Source: a virus. Taken from it: 21,888 nucleotides of DNA. The position numbers were made by a program, and so were the translations under genes. The DNA lies in IMG/VR virus record IMGVR_UViG_3300045135_001219, positions 1 through 21,888 of that record. One strand, 5' to 3'. A model generated the notes under the pieces. The model had not been told where the DNA came from. It saw nothing but the letters and a program-made list of their open reading frames with translations, and searched no databases. Of this stretch, positions 6,967 through 15,151 are shown one piece after another; the first letter of the stretch is position 1, and each line of letters opens with the position of its first letter.

Positions 6967-8387
6967 ACGACGCCCCGAATACTGCGCTTCAACGGCTTAC
7001 TCCAGCTCCCCGCAGACGCGCGCCCAAACGCCATCGTCGTATAATCATTCGCCAGCGACAAGCACACAGCATCCGCGCGGTCAGGCGAATTAACGCCGCG
7101 CTTCTTCATCGCCTCCTTGCTCTCAACCTGCATCTTGCCGGAGCTCGTAAAGTGATAACGCGGCGCCGCTAAATCCGCATACAGCGCGTCATCCTTCGGC
7201 AGCTTAACGTCGAGCCCCTCCAGCCACGCCTTCGCCTTAAACCACAGCTCAGCGCGCAAGTTGATGTACGTGTCCTTCTGCGACGACCTCTCCGCGACGT
7301 TCAGTCCACGCGCCGGCAGCTCAAGCTCACGCAGGCGATCGAGCACGCCAGCCCCAAAGCCATTACTATCCACAATGATCTCGATCGGGCGCTTGGATGG
7401 CGACAGCGCGTCGTATTCCGCCTTCACGGCGCCAGTAAGCTGCATCAAGTCGAGGTTACGCCAGACCGTCAGTGGATGGATCACCGGCCCCTGCCGCTTA
7501 CACAGCACGCTGCTGTCGTTGCCCTGCCGTGCGACGTCCAAGCCCCAAATTGCCGGCGTGTCGTCGTCAATCCGTATCTCGTTGTTCATCGCGTGCTCGA
7601 TCAACGACACAGGCACCACCGTGTCCTCCTCACTCGGGGGGAAGTTGCCAAGTACACGCACATGATACGCGGGGCTGTCCTCGCCGTAGCGCTTCTTCAT
7701 GTCCTCAACGAAGTCATCGCTGACGCGTGGGCTCGTGACGCATGAAACGTGCATCGTGTACCAGTCCTCGCGCAGCCGATTGTGCGTGTCGTAAAAGAAG
7801 CCCGTGTTACGCGTCGGGTTGCCCGTGAGTACCGTCGTCGCGTTGTGGCCTGACATCGAGCCAGAGGCAGCCTCAAACACGGCATTCGGGACACCGCTGG
7901 CCTCGTCGGCAATCAGAAGCACGTTTTGGCTGTGGACACCAGCCAGTGCCTCCGGCTGCTCCGCACGCGACGTCCTACACGAAATAAACGTGCTCTCGGG
8001 CTGGCTCTTCAGCTCAATCCGGTCACTCTTGATTTCGAGGAGGTCGTTAAACGGCGGCTTCAGGCGCTTGGCGACGTTCTTCATCTCCGCGAAGCAAGCG
8101 TCGAAAAGCTGCGAGCTGGTGGGCGCCGTGACAACCGTCTTGGACGGGATACGCATGAGAACATGCCACACGGCCGCCATCGCGACGGCCGTCGACTTAC
8201 CGACACCGTGGCCAGAGCGAACGGATATACGCCGCTCCGCTGGGGCCGCGATGGCGTCTAACAGCTCCGTCTGCCACTCGTCGGGCTCGATGCCGATGAC
8301 CTCGCGCGCAAACGCGACGGGGTCGTCACGGTAGCGACGCATTAACGTAATGAACGGGTTTTCGTGGGATTTTTTTTGCGGGGTCAT
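6963..8387 (-). CDS. terL: Terminase large subunit (packaging ATPase/nuclease)
   Basis: The 474-residue packaging motor has both expected domains. In the ATPase, Walker A is SGHGVGKST (residues 58-66), Walker B is VLLIADEAS with Asp161-Glu162, and the coupling motif is LTGNPT (187-192). The nuclease domain shows acidic residues in GLDVAR (Asp284), IIVDSNG (Asp340) and SPDRADA (Asp436, Asp439), the RNase H-like arrangement. The start at 8387 has AGGTG upstream. It binds the portal and cuts and translocates concatemeric DNA. It is separated from the small subunit by an unusual 323-bp gap. Confidence 0.96.
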   Translation of the reverse strand: MTPQKKSHENPFITLMRRYRDDPVAFAREVIGIEPDEWQTELLDAIAAPAERRISVRSGHGVGKSTAVAMAAVWHVLMRIPSKTVVTAPTSSQLFDACFAEMKNVAKRLKPPFNDLLEIKSDRIELKSQPESTFISCRTSRAEQPEALAGVHSQNVLLIADEASGVPNAVFEAASGSMSGHNATTVLTGNPTRNTGFFYDTHNRLREDWYTMHVSCVTSPRVSDDFVEDMKKRYGEDSPAYHVRVLGNFPPSEEDTVVPVSLIEHAMNNEIRIDDDTPAIWGLDVARQGNDSSVLCKRQGPVIHPLTVWRNLDLMQLTGAVKAEYDALSPSKRPIEIIVDSNGFGAGVLDRLRELELPARGLNVAERSSQKDTYINLRAELWFKAKAWLEGLDVKLPKDDALYADLAAPRYHFTSSGKMQVESKEAMKKRGVNSPDRADAVCLSLANDYTTMAFGRASAGSWSKPLKRSIRGVV

Positions 8388-8710
8388 GTTAACACCTGTT
8401 TACGGAAAGGGGGGTGGGGGTGCGTGGGGGCGTCCTTTGCATTTGCACCGGCCCGCCGAATCGAAGGGGGGGGTCAAATCGCGTCCGGTATGCGCGCGGC
8501 GCATAGATCACTCCGATAATGTCGATTATGTTAAATTCCACTTCTCGCATACGACATATAAATAAGGCGTTTGCGCGATGCCACGCTGCAACGAGCCATG
8601 CAAATAACGCAATGGCACAAGATGTAGTGTCAAGCGATTGTAATTGAACGCTCGTTCTGTTATCCGCGCGCACGCGTATGCGACTGTGAGCCAGTGCGTG
8701 GATTCGCCGC
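8388..8710. other. Gap between small and large terminase genes
   Basis: No gene is certain here. On the plus strand it holds G runs of 6, 5, 5 and 8 bases (8409-8414, 8416-8420, 8426-8430, 8466-8473). It also has a tandem near-repeat CGATAATGT/CGATTATGT (8514-8531) whose centre is palindromic (ATAAT-GTCG-ATTAT). On the minus strand TTGACA (8633-8628) is followed 18 bases later by a poor -10, CGTTAT. A minus frame from ATG 8724 to TAA 8389 spans the gap but has an unconvincing composition. A packaging (cos/pac) site is possible from position only. Confidence 0.5.
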
Positions 8711-9154
8711 TCACACGTCGTCATCGTCCACCTCTACCGCTTCACCCTCAATCACGTCACCAAGTAACGCCGCAGCTTGCGCGTGCAAGTCGTTCACGCT
8801 GATGTTGATGGCGACGTCACGCTGTCTCGTGTCGTACTGCGCGTTCAACTTCGACGCCATCCACTTATCCGTATCCACTTGCAAGCGAGCTACGTTGACC
8901 ATCGACGGATCAGTGTTCTGCGCTGTATCGACTGCACGCTCAGCGTAATAGTGTCCAGCCTCTAGCTGCGCAGTCGCGTAACGATCACGTCGGCCAGCCC
9001 TAGCGTCTAACCACTTCGCCCACAGCTTGTACCCGATGTTCTGCTCCTTCATGATGTTACGCACGCTCTTGCCCTGCGCTATCTGCTCGAACAGCTCATC
9101 CTCTCCAACCGCTTCCAGCGCTGCAATCTTTGCCTTGCCTACTTCACCGCCCAT
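8711..9154 (-). CDS. terS: Terminase small subunit
   Basis: The 147-residue protein has an N-terminal helix-turn-helix (IAQGKSVRNIMKEQNIGYKL, then WAKWLDA). A helical middle follows (YYAERAVDTAQ, then KWMASKLNAQYDTRQRDVA), and the tail is acidic (EVDDDDV). This is the usual plan of small terminases, which bind the packaging site as a ring and hand DNA to the large subunit. It lies upstream of the large subunit on the same strand, and its start overlaps the preceding gene by 11 bases. The family assignment is by recognition; no catalytic residue is expected. Confidence 0.88.
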   Translation of the reverse strand: MGGEVGKAKIAALEAVGEDELFEQIAQGKSVRNIMKEQNIGYKLWAKWLDARAGRRDRYATAQLEAGHYYAERAVDTAQNTDPSMVNVARLQVDTDKWMASKLNAQYDTRQRDVAINISVNDLHAQAAALLGDVIEGEAVEVDDDDV

Positions 9155-9416
9155 CGCTCACGATCTCTCCTGTTAACGCCGCATAGCCGCAGATGTCGAC
9201 CCAGTGATCCTGTTTCCTTGGTGACGTCTTACTACGCGCTATCTTCATCAGTATCATCATGTTGGCCACGTCCACTACTGTGAAGTCGTGATCCAGATAA
9301 GACGACCACAACGCTGCGATCGTCTCAAAGTTATCCTTTGCATCGCCGTAATCCTTGTTGCGCTCTCCGCTAATTACGCCTTCTGCTATTGCCAGTATCT
9401 CGTCTCTCGTTACCAT
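9144..9416 (-). CDS. Conserved phage protein, DUF6378-like, 90 aa
   Basis: The protein has the pattern I associate with the DUF6378 phage family: RNKDYGDAKDNFETIAALWS (residues ~19-38), then VDVANMMILMKIARSK, and a C-terminal QDHWVDICGYAALTGE. The conserved Tyr-Gly, Asn-Phe, Leu-Trp and Asp-x-x-Gly-Tyr positions are all visible. Function is not known to me. The start at 9416 overlaps the preceding stop by 7 bases and the end overlaps the small terminase, so it is part of one transcript. Confidence 0.85.
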   Translation of the reverse strand: MVTRDEILAIAEGVISGERNKDYGDAKDNFETIAALWSSYLDHDFTVVDVANMMILMKIARSKTSPRKQDHWVDICGYAALTGEIVSDGR

Positions 9417-9994
9417 GGTATTTCATCTCCACCTAAATCCCAGTTGATGCGATCATCACCATCACGCACCATCCGCGTTACCTTTGCATTCGGAAACGCA
9501 TTGAACGCATTGTTCAGGAAAGTCTCCGTCCAGTCAAACCTGATCACGCGTGCGGCATCCTCGAAGCTGTACACGATCCAGCTTGGATGCTTCTTCCGCA
9601 GCTCCGCCCACCCGTGCAACGCAAAGCATACGATCTTGTCATCGATCTCCACGCAATACGCGTGCGGCGGTAGCGGCTTGTGCCCTGCATCCTCCGCAGC
9701 CTTCTCAAGCACGTCCCACGCTCTCATGAGCTGCGTTGCGATCTGATTGACGCCAACAACATCCTCCGCATCCACACGCTCTCTCAGCGCCTCGTATGCA
9801 GCTTCAAACCGTCCTGCCAGATCAGGCGATACTAAGTCGGGCAACGTATCGCCCCACTTCGCTATCTTCTCCTTTGCCTTTTCATCGAGCGGACGTAACT
9901 GCCCCCATACGCCAGCACTGATCTTCGTCCCTTCGTCAGTAAGCGTACCTCTGACTTTCACGTCCTTGTACTTCACACGCCCCTTCTTTGCCAT
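9410..9994 (-). CDS. Hypothetical 194-aa protein
   Basis: The soluble protein has a basic N-terminus (MAKKGRVKYKDVKVRGTLTD), a helical middle (DLAGRFEAAYEALRERVDA) and a C-terminal part with paired aromatics. Start ATG 9994 has GGAGGAG 9 bases upstream, the strongest site in this stretch. It is the first gene downstream of the CCTCAGTT repeat cluster, so it may be what those repeats control, or it may bind them. I recognise no family. It lies in the replication module. Confidence 0.85.
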   Translation of the reverse strand: MAKKGRVKYKDVKVRGTLTDEGTKISAGVWGQLRPLDEKAKEKIAKWGDTLPDLVSPDLAGRFEAAYEALRERVDAEDVVGVNQIATQLMRAWDVLEKAAEDAGHKPLPPHAYCVEIDDKIVCFALHGWAELRKKHPSWIVYSFEDAARVIRFDWTETFLNNAFNAFPNAKVTRMVRDGDDRINWDLGGDEIPW

Positions 9995-10013
9995 GCTACA
10001 ACTCCTCCACTTT

Positions 10014-10148
10014 CCTCAGTTACTTTCACCTCAGTCCGAAGTTACCTCCTCAGTTACGTATATATACGTAATAACTGAGGAGGAACTAAAATCGGCCTCT
10101 TTTACCTCACTTCCTCACTCTACCTCAGTTCAACTGAGGAAACTGAGG
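10014..10148. repeat. CCTCAGTT repeat cluster with two hairpins
   Basis: This intergenic stretch holds the octamer CCTCAGTT or its complement at 10014 (+), 10048 (+), 10073 (-), 10123 (+), 10132 (-) and 10141 (-). Near-copies lie at 10029 (CCTCAGTC), 10105 (CCTCACTT) and 10113 (CCTCACTC). Copies at 10014 and 10048 extend identically to CCTCAGTTAC. Two inverted pairs form strong hairpins. 10123-10139 is perfect with a one-base centre. 10045-10083 has 11-bp outer arms around the perfect palindrome ACGTATATATACGT (10056-10069). It could be a replication origin with iterons or a multi-site operator. It is not a terminator, since no T tract follows. Confidence 0.85.
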
Positions 10149-10150
10149 AA

Positions 10151-10399
10151 CTAATGCAAAGTGCCATTCGACCCCTCTCTTAGCAGCGCCATATTCAGCG
10201 CCTTGGCCATCGTCACGTCGGTATCGATGCCTTGCAGCACCTCCATCACGAATGCCACGTCGATCGCCGCTGATGACATCATTGGCATTTCGTCTGCGCA
10301 CCACTCGATCACGGCGCCTCCGATTTCCTCGTCCCACACGATGCGTCCAAGCTCCAGCTTATTTTCGTCTTCTTCTATCTCACGTACTGGCAGTGTCAT
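10151..10399 (-). CDS. Hypothetical acidic 82-aa protein
   Basis: ATG 10399 is preferred because AGGAG lies 8 bases upstream. A GTG two codons earlier is too close to that site. The product begins MTLPVREIEEDENKLELGRI and is acidic and rich in Met and Asp. The stop lies 3 bases from the repeat cluster, and the start lies 2 bases after the upstream stop. Its role in the replication block is unknown. Confidence 0.8.
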   Translation of the reverse strand: MTLPVREIEEDENKLELGRIVWDEEIGGAVIEWCADEMPMMSSAAIDVAFVMEVLQGIDTDVTMAKALNMALLREGSNGTLH

Positions 10400-10401
10400 T
10401 G

Positions 10402-10824
10402 TCACAGCTCCTTAAAGTTAGCTATATCAAAGTGTACCATAGGCTCGATGTCTTGTGGATCGTCTCGTCGCGTTGTTCCGCCCATTTCGACGTGCATGTT
10501 CTCGTGCGCCGGCGGTAGCTTTGCGATGCCTGCCTTGTCCGTCCACTGCACTGCGAGAAAGCACGGTAAGCCTGTCGTCATTGTCAGCGAGCGCGCCTGC
10601 ATCGCCTTGTAGAGCGACAGCATGTACGTCGGGTACGTGTTCATCGCGATCTTGCGTTGTCTGGCTTCTATGAATGCTACGGCTTTCCCTTCGCGGATCG
10701 CCATGAAGTCTAGACTTAGCTTCATTGGCATCTTTGACAGGATGCACCCGTAATGCTTTTCGATCTTTGCTGCGAGGCGGCGCTCGTTGTTGCGATCTGT
10801 CTGCGTTTCGTATGTTGGCCTCAT
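10402..10824 (-). CDS. Putative small PD-(D/E)XK-like nuclease, 140 aa
   Basis: The core resembles a small restriction-fold nuclease: an N-terminal helix with ERRLAAKIEKHYGC, then LSLDFMAI (Asp39), a short turn, and AFIEARQRK (Glu53, Arg55). In classical members the last position is Lys, so Arg55 would be a variant or a sign of lost activity. Overlap with the upstream gene is ATGA. The gene lies beside helicase, exonuclease and resolvase genes, so a DNA-processing role is reasonable. The fold assignment is by motif only. Confidence 0.7.
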   Translation of the reverse strand: MRPTYETQTDRNNERRLAAKIEKHYGCILSKMPMKLSLDFMAIREGKAVAFIEARQRKIAMNTYPTYMLSLYKAMQARSLTMTTGLPCFLAVQWTDKAGIAKLPPAHENMHVEMGGTTRRDDPQDIEPMVHFDIANFKEL

Positions 10825-11060
10825 AGTTCCTCCTCCAGTTGCCTTAGCCTGAACGCCAGCTCACGTAGCTGCTCGCTCATGCCCTTCTCTATGTGCGCGC
10901 TAAACAGCGGCCGGCGATCCTTTGCGCTGTACGCCTGCCCCGCTATGAGCGCGAACGTCTTCGCGTCCGGCGCAATCTCAAATGTTATGTGCGCCACTTC
11001 GTAATGTTCCCGCGGTGCATCAGGATGACGCTGCTTCGATTTCTGGCTGTGACGGCTCAT
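10821..11060 (-). CDS. Hypothetical 79-aa protein
   Basis: Start ATG 11060 overlaps the helicase stop as TAATG and has GGAGG 8 bases upstream. An in-frame ATG at 11105 would lie inside the helicase gene. The product begins MSRHSQKSKQRHPDAPREHY, contains VAHITFEIAPDAKTFALIAG, and ends in a Leu/Glu/Arg helix (LRELAFRLRQLEEEL). The basic start and amphipathic end suggest an adaptor or nucleic-acid-binding partner. No family recognised. Confidence 0.8.
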   Translation of the reverse strand: MSRHSQKSKQRHPDAPREHYEVAHITFEIAPDAKTFALIAGQAYSAKDRRPLFSAHIEKGMSEQLRELAFRLRQLEEEL

Positions 11061-13252
11061 TAGCTTACCTCCGACGCGTTGATCCATTCCCCGACGACGA
11101 CGCACTGCACGTCACGCCCCTGCCGTTTATCTGGCCACTCCTCGACCTTCAGCACGTTTGTCTCGATCCACTTCTTCAGGATCGCCTTTGCCCGCGCCTT
11201 CTCGTGCTGCTTGTCCAAGTCGAGATCGAGCTGCACGGCCACCGCATTGCCCGCCCACGACTTTGCGCGTGCATCTGCGCGCATTGGCTCGCCACGCTCC
11301 GCGGCTGCCCCGATTAGACGTTGCACGGCCTGCGCGTCCTTTGCGCTGACCCCGTCGAACAAGTCTGGCATTTTGAACGGCACGCAGACGCCCACATATT
11401 CACCGTTTGGCAGCTCCACCCCGTGCATACGTCTGTACAGCGCCTTTGCGGCCGGCGGTGCGAGGTTTGCCTTGCCATCGTCAACACGGAATATGCCGAG
11501 CGCCTCCTGCTCCGACACGCCCAGCTTCATCGCGTCTTCTTGGCTCACGCGATTGATGACGCGGGCTGCGCGCGCTGCACCGATCAGCGATCCGGCGCCG
11601 CGGACGCTGTCAACCGTCGCGTCTTCGCCGTTTGTCTTACGAATGTGGTGCGTCAGCACGATCGCGGCGTCGGTCTTGTCTGCGACGTAGCGCGCGGCTG
11701 CGACCGCCGCGTTCATCGCGACGTTGTCGTTTTCGTTGATGTCGTTGAAGCCGACCCACGGGTCAATGATGACCAGCCCGATGTTGTGACGCTTAATCTT
11801 TTCGATCATGTATTCGAGCATGTCTTCGTCCGTTACGATGCCGTCACGCGTTTGCTTTGCGAACTGGATCATGAGGTCACGGCCAGCGTCGAGGAATAGC
11901 TTGCCGCGTATGTCCTCCGGCTTGATGCCATAGTGGATGAAGATGGCCGCGAAGCGTCGCTGCATTTCCTCGTATGGGTCTTCGCCGTTGATCACCCAGA
12001 CGTTGCACTGCTCGCGCACCTCCTCTTCTAGAAGCGGCTTGCCCAGCGCAATGGCGCAGGCTTCCACGCCCTGCATGGATGTCTTACCAACGCCGCCCAT
12101 CGACGCCAGCACGCTGACATATCCGCGGATGTAATGCGTGCCATATATCCAGCGCCGCTTTGGTATCAGCGACGGGTCGATGACCTCAAATTCAGTTGGC
12201 CACTGGCGCTCGCTTTCGATCTGTATCTGCTTAGCCTCTTCATAAAGTTGCGCAGTTGCCAGCGCCTCACGCAATTTTGTTTCGCCGGACTCACGTAGGT
12301 AGTCGTTTGCGTCCTTGACGTTTTCGGCGTCTAGCCGGTCGAAACGTATGACGTGCACTTGCGTGCTGCCGTCGCCCTTTAGGACGTCGACGCACTTTTC
12401 GATATCGAGGTCAGGGTCTGCGCATATTGTTACGTCTGAGGCGCGCGGAGGCGTGTACGTCGCCATGCCGGCCTTACCGAACGTGCAGATCACCGCCGCA
12501 TCGTCTTTGGCTGCCTGACGTATGCTGAGCGCATCCTCTGGGCCTTCGACAATGACGATTGGCTTTTCACCTTGCGTCTCGCCGATCTGCATTACGTTGC
12601 CAGCGATAACGCCGCGCGAGTATTTCGTAATGCCGTTTACCTCGCGCTTTTTGCCCTCTGGCGTAAGTAGCACGCTCTGGATGCCCTCGATCTCGCCCTC
12701 CGGCGTTGTCGCTGCGAAGATAATCGCGGGCCCGTCGTAAACGTTGGGGCTAAACTTTGCCACGTTGACCGCTGCGCTCGCTCTGAGGCCGCGTGAGTTA
12801 AGGTAAAGCAACGCAGGCTTTACCGCGTCTAGGTTTTCTCTTGTGATCGGCACGGCGCGCTCCCACGCCTCCTGCGCCTTCTTGATTTTGTCTCTGCGGC
12901 TTTCCTCGTCGCGTATGATTAAGTCTTTACTGGCCAGACGTGTAACCAGACGCTCCAGTTCACTTGGTATATACGGTTGTATATCCGAGTTTTCGAGCTG
13001 CTTTGGGTTTTCGCCGCCGCGTTTAAATCCGCTGCCAATGGTGGACTTGATCTCGAAATCCTTGAGCCCGACCTGACGCGCTGCCGCGTGTAGCTGTAGA
13101 ATGGCACCGTCAATGTTGGCCGGCGACATGTGCGCGTGCCTGCCAATTGAGAATGCTGCCTTGTTTAAGTTTTCGTTTCTGCCGCCCTTCATGGACGCAA
13201 TGACGTCGCCTACCGCTCCATCTACGACCTTATTAAAATATGCTTCTGACAT
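11060..13252 (-). CDS. Toprim/RecA-type replicative helicase-primase protein
   Basis: ATG 13252 (AGGGA upstream) gives 730 residues and is preferred to an in-frame ATG at 13306. The N-terminal ~80 residues resemble the helical region that follows the catalytic part of prim-pol type primases (NLNKAAFSIGRHAHM, then STIGSGFKRG). A Toprim domain follows at about 230-310, with IVIVEGPEDAL (Glu236) and CADPDLD (Asp279, Asp281). The C-terminal RecA-like ATPase has SMGGVGKTS (Walker A, ~384-392), LVIIDPWVGF (Asp497) and LTHH. No zinc finger or polymerase domain is visible at the N-terminus. It probably unwinds DNA at forks and may prime. Neighbours are the ssDNA-binding and nuclease genes. Confidence 0.88.
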   Translation of the reverse strand: MSEAYFNKVVDGAVGDVIASMKGGRNENLNKAAFSIGRHAHMSPANIDGAILQLHAAARQVGLKDFEIKSTIGSGFKRGGENPKQLENSDIQPYIPSELERLVTRLASKDLIIRDEESRRDKIKKAQEAWERAVPITRENLDAVKPALLYLNSRGLRASAAVNVAKFSPNVYDGPAIIFAATTPEGEIEGIQSVLLTPEGKKREVNGITKYSRGVIAGNVMQIGETQGEKPIVIVEGPEDALSIRQAAKDDAAVICTFGKAGMATYTPPRASDVTICADPDLDIEKCVDVLKGDGSTQVHVIRFDRLDAENVKDANDYLRESGETKLREALATAQLYEEAKQIQIESERQWPTEFEVIDPSLIPKRRWIYGTHYIRGYVSVLASMGGVGKTSMQGVEACAIALGKPLLEEEVREQCNVWVINGEDPYEEMQRRFAAIFIHYGIKPEDIRGKLFLDAGRDLMIQFAKQTRDGIVTDEDMLEYMIEKIKRHNIGLVIIDPWVGFNDINENDNVAMNAAVAAARYVADKTDAAIVLTHHIRKTNGEDATVDSVRGAGSLIGAARAARVINRVSQEDAMKLGVSEQEALGIFRVDDGKANLAPPAAKALYRRMHGVELPNGEYVGVCVPFKMPDLFDGVSAKDAQAVQRLIGAAAERGEPMRADARAKSWAGNAVAVQLDLDLDKQHEKARAKAILKKWIETNVLKVEEWPDKRQGRDVQCVVVGEWINASEVS

Positions 13253-13321
13253 TGTTTTCCCTGTACGCCGTTCTGCTGTGATGCGTGCGGCGCCGGAGCG
13301 CCACACACGTTATTACATTTG

Positions 13322-13897
13322 TTAGAACCCGAAGTTGTTTCCTTCCGCCGCTGGCGCTGGTTCTGGTGCTGGCGCTGGTGCCGCTGCCACAGGTGCTGCC
13401 GGTGCAGCGTCTGCCGCAGGCTTGTCGATCCATGTGCGGATGTTAAAGCCGACGTCATACGACGTGCCCTTACCAACAACGACAGGCGTCGTTGATGTCA
13501 CTTGTACGACCGGAACTTTGCCAGCAGTGAACTCTGGCATCGTTTCAGCTTGGTTGTACAGCTTCGCAATGAACTGGCCCAATCCGTATGAATTGCCAGA
13601 AAACTCCGCAGGGCGCCCATCACTGAGCCAGCAATTGACGCTGAAGCCTTGCTTATGGTTTTCGCTCGGGCGCTCAGTGCGCTGAGCTGGCGACGGCCAC
13701 GGCTGCCAGTCGCGGACGCCGATGTCAATGTGAAGCCACCCGAAAGTAACGTCTTTGATGTCGATCGCAAAGCCGCGATCCATGTCGATAGCTTCATCGC
13801 CTGCCTCCGTCTTAGCCCACCAGCGGTTTTGTGGTAGGTTACCGCGAATGTAAACGCCGGTGTTTTCGCTGTCAGTTGATCCGAATGAAATTGGCAT
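13322..13897 (-). CDS. Putative single-stranded DNA-binding protein
   Basis: The 191-residue protein has a beta-rich N-terminal domain of about 150 residues with many aromatics (FGWLHIDIGVRDWQPWPSP). A linker of repeated Ala/Pro/Glu follows, and the end is GNNFGF, laid out like the flexible tail and hydrophobic tip of SSB proteins. The tip lacks the usual acidic run, so this is a resemblance and not proof. It lies between the exonuclease and the helicase, the usual place for an SSB or annealing partner. ATG 13897 has AAGGAG 8 bases upstream. Confidence 0.7.
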   Translation of the reverse strand: MPISFGSTDSENTGVYIRGNLPQNRWWAKTEAGDEAIDMDRGFAIDIKDVTFGWLHIDIGVRDWQPWPSPAQRTERPSENHKQGFSVNCWLSDGRPAEFSGNSYGLGQFIAKLYNQAETMPEFTAGKVPVVQVTSTTPVVVGKGTSYDVGFNIRTWIDKPAADAAPAAPVAAAPAPAPEPAPAAEGNNFGF

Positions 13898-13913
13898 AAT
13901 GTGTCTCCTTGAC

Positions 13914-14708
13914 TTAATTTGCCTGAGTGAATTTGAACGACCAAGGCGGGATGCGGATTGTTGTCAACTCTCCGTAATCGTAACCCCAGTCGTCGTTTGC
14001 TTGCGCTATTGCATATTGCTCTAGCGCGTACTGGACAGCCGCATCGCCTTCGTTAAGGCTTTCGGTGTCGAGTTCGTAAATACCTACTTTGTAAGGTGCG
14101 TCTTTGCCGACAGCTATAAAGATAAACCGATCTACCTCATGCCCGTCAAGCTCCATCACGCGACGATACCAGCTTTCCTGTATGTGGTATCCCAAATTTG
14201 CCGCCTGCTTTGCGAAGCCTTCTGGTGATGGATCGATCGTCGTCTTTAAGTCTAACAGGCACGCGATGTCAGTGCGCCACCCGTCAGGGCGTGCGCGCAT
14301 GTCAACGCCTGTTAGCGCGTCTTTCGTTAGGATGCTGGCCTCGCACACAAGTTTACCGGATAGCAACTCAGCGGCCGCGCTGTTGGCTCTGACAGCCTCC
14401 GCCATGCGGTGCACCTTGTCGTACTCCGCGGTGTTTAGGATGATCGCGCCCGCGGCATCTGCGCTTTCCTTTAGCTCGTTGTATTCCTTGCCGGCGCGTC
14501 TACCGCCCCACTCCCAGATGCTGTCTGCGAGATGCGGCTCAAACGTCAACGTGTGCGCCGCTGAACCCATCAGCATTGCCGTCGTTTCCTTGCGCTCGCC
14601 GTGCTTGTAGTCGGCCAAAGATTGCAGCGCGATCGTCTTTGCGCCTGACGACGACAAGTGGTGCAGCGCGTGATAGTTTTCGTTTGGTATGTCGTAGTGT
14701 ACTGGCAT
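13914..14708 (-). CDS. RecE-like PD-(D/E)XK exonuclease
   Basis: ATG 14708 overlaps the resolvase stop as TAATG and has AAGGGA upstream, giving 264 residues. An in-frame ATG at 14801 lies inside the resolvase gene. The opening MPVHYDIPNENYHALHHLSS is typical of the RecE/DUF3799 family. Catalytic elements are MGSAAH (His52), RPDGW (Asp142), LLDLKTT (Asp153, Lys155) and YHIQESWY. These proteins resect double-stranded DNA to give 3' single strands for annealing or recombination. With the SSB-like and RuvC-like genes it forms a recombination set. Confidence 0.9.
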   Translation of the reverse strand: MPVHYDIPNENYHALHHLSSSGAKTIALQSLADYKHGERKETTAMLMGSAAHTLTFEPHLADSIWEWGGRRAGKEYNELKESADAAGAIILNTAEYDKVHRMAEAVRANSAAAELLSGKLVCEASILTKDALTGVDMRARPDGWRTDIACLLDLKTTIDPSPEGFAKQAANLGYHIQESWYRRVMELDGHEVDRFIFIAVGKDAPYKVGIYELDTESLNEGDAAVQYALEQYAIAQANDDWGYDYGELTTIRIPPWSFKFTQAN

Positions 14709-15151
14709 TACTTTCCCTTTCCGTAAAGCGCGATTAGGAGCGCCTCCGCACGGTGTTCGTCTTTTTTGCGTTTGAGCTGGCCGGCTAAATCCGGAAACCA
14801 TTGCTGCGCCAGCCTACGCGCCGCGTCCTTGTCGCGCGGTAAGTTGAGCGAACGCTTCCAATTGTTAGGCGTGACCAGAGTATATGGCGAACGCGATAGC
14901 GCGCACGTTGTCACGATCTGCCCGAACCCGTATCCAAGTTTAAACGTGGATGACACGCCCTGCTTTGGCATCGCCTGCTGCTTCTCGATATATATGTGAT
15001 CCACCCGTTCAACCGACGTTAGGATGTCCATCAGCGCCACGACGTCGACCCCGCCTTCGTCGTATGTTGGTAAGTCGTGGACTTCTGCCCAGTCGTCGCC
15101 AACAAGCGCCACGCCGCCGGTGCGGTATCCGCAATCAACGCCGATTATCAT
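14708..15151 (-). CDS. RuvC-like Holliday-junction resolvase
   Basis: The 147-residue protein has the RNase H-fold order of RuvC: IIGVDCGYRTGG with Asp6, IYIEKQQAMP with Glu56, and DEHRAEALLIALYG with Asp131/Glu136. The middle NNWKRSLNLPRDKDAARRLA also fits phage members of this family. Such enzymes resolve branched DNA before packaging and during recombination. The start overlaps the upstream ribbon-helix-helix gene by 17 bases. Phage gene, so the host name ruvC is not applied. Confidence 0.9.
   Translation of the reverse strand: MIIGVDCGYRTGGVALVGDDWAEVHDLPTYDEGGVDVVALMDILTSVERVDHIYIEKQQAMPKQGVSSTFKLGYGFGQIVTTCALSRSPYTLVTPNNWKRSLNLPRDKDAARRLAQQWFPDLAGQLKRKKDEHRAEALLIALYGKGK

Noticed and set aside
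8409-8473. A three-tier G-quadruplex
   Set aside because: The G6, G5 and G5 tracts give only three close G3 runs; the fourth (G8) is about 35 bases away, so a stable compact quadruplex is uncertain.
8389-8724. 111-aa minus frame across the terminase gap (and an alternative 62-aa frame 8526-8714)
   Set aside because: Start and stop positions fit well, but the residue composition is rich in Arg, Pro and Cys from G/C runs and two different frames compete. Kept as a finding, not called as a gene.
11321-11899. 192-aa plus frame inside the helicase gene
   Set aside because: It is antisense to the well-supported Toprim/RecA-type gene and is a by-product of its codon use.
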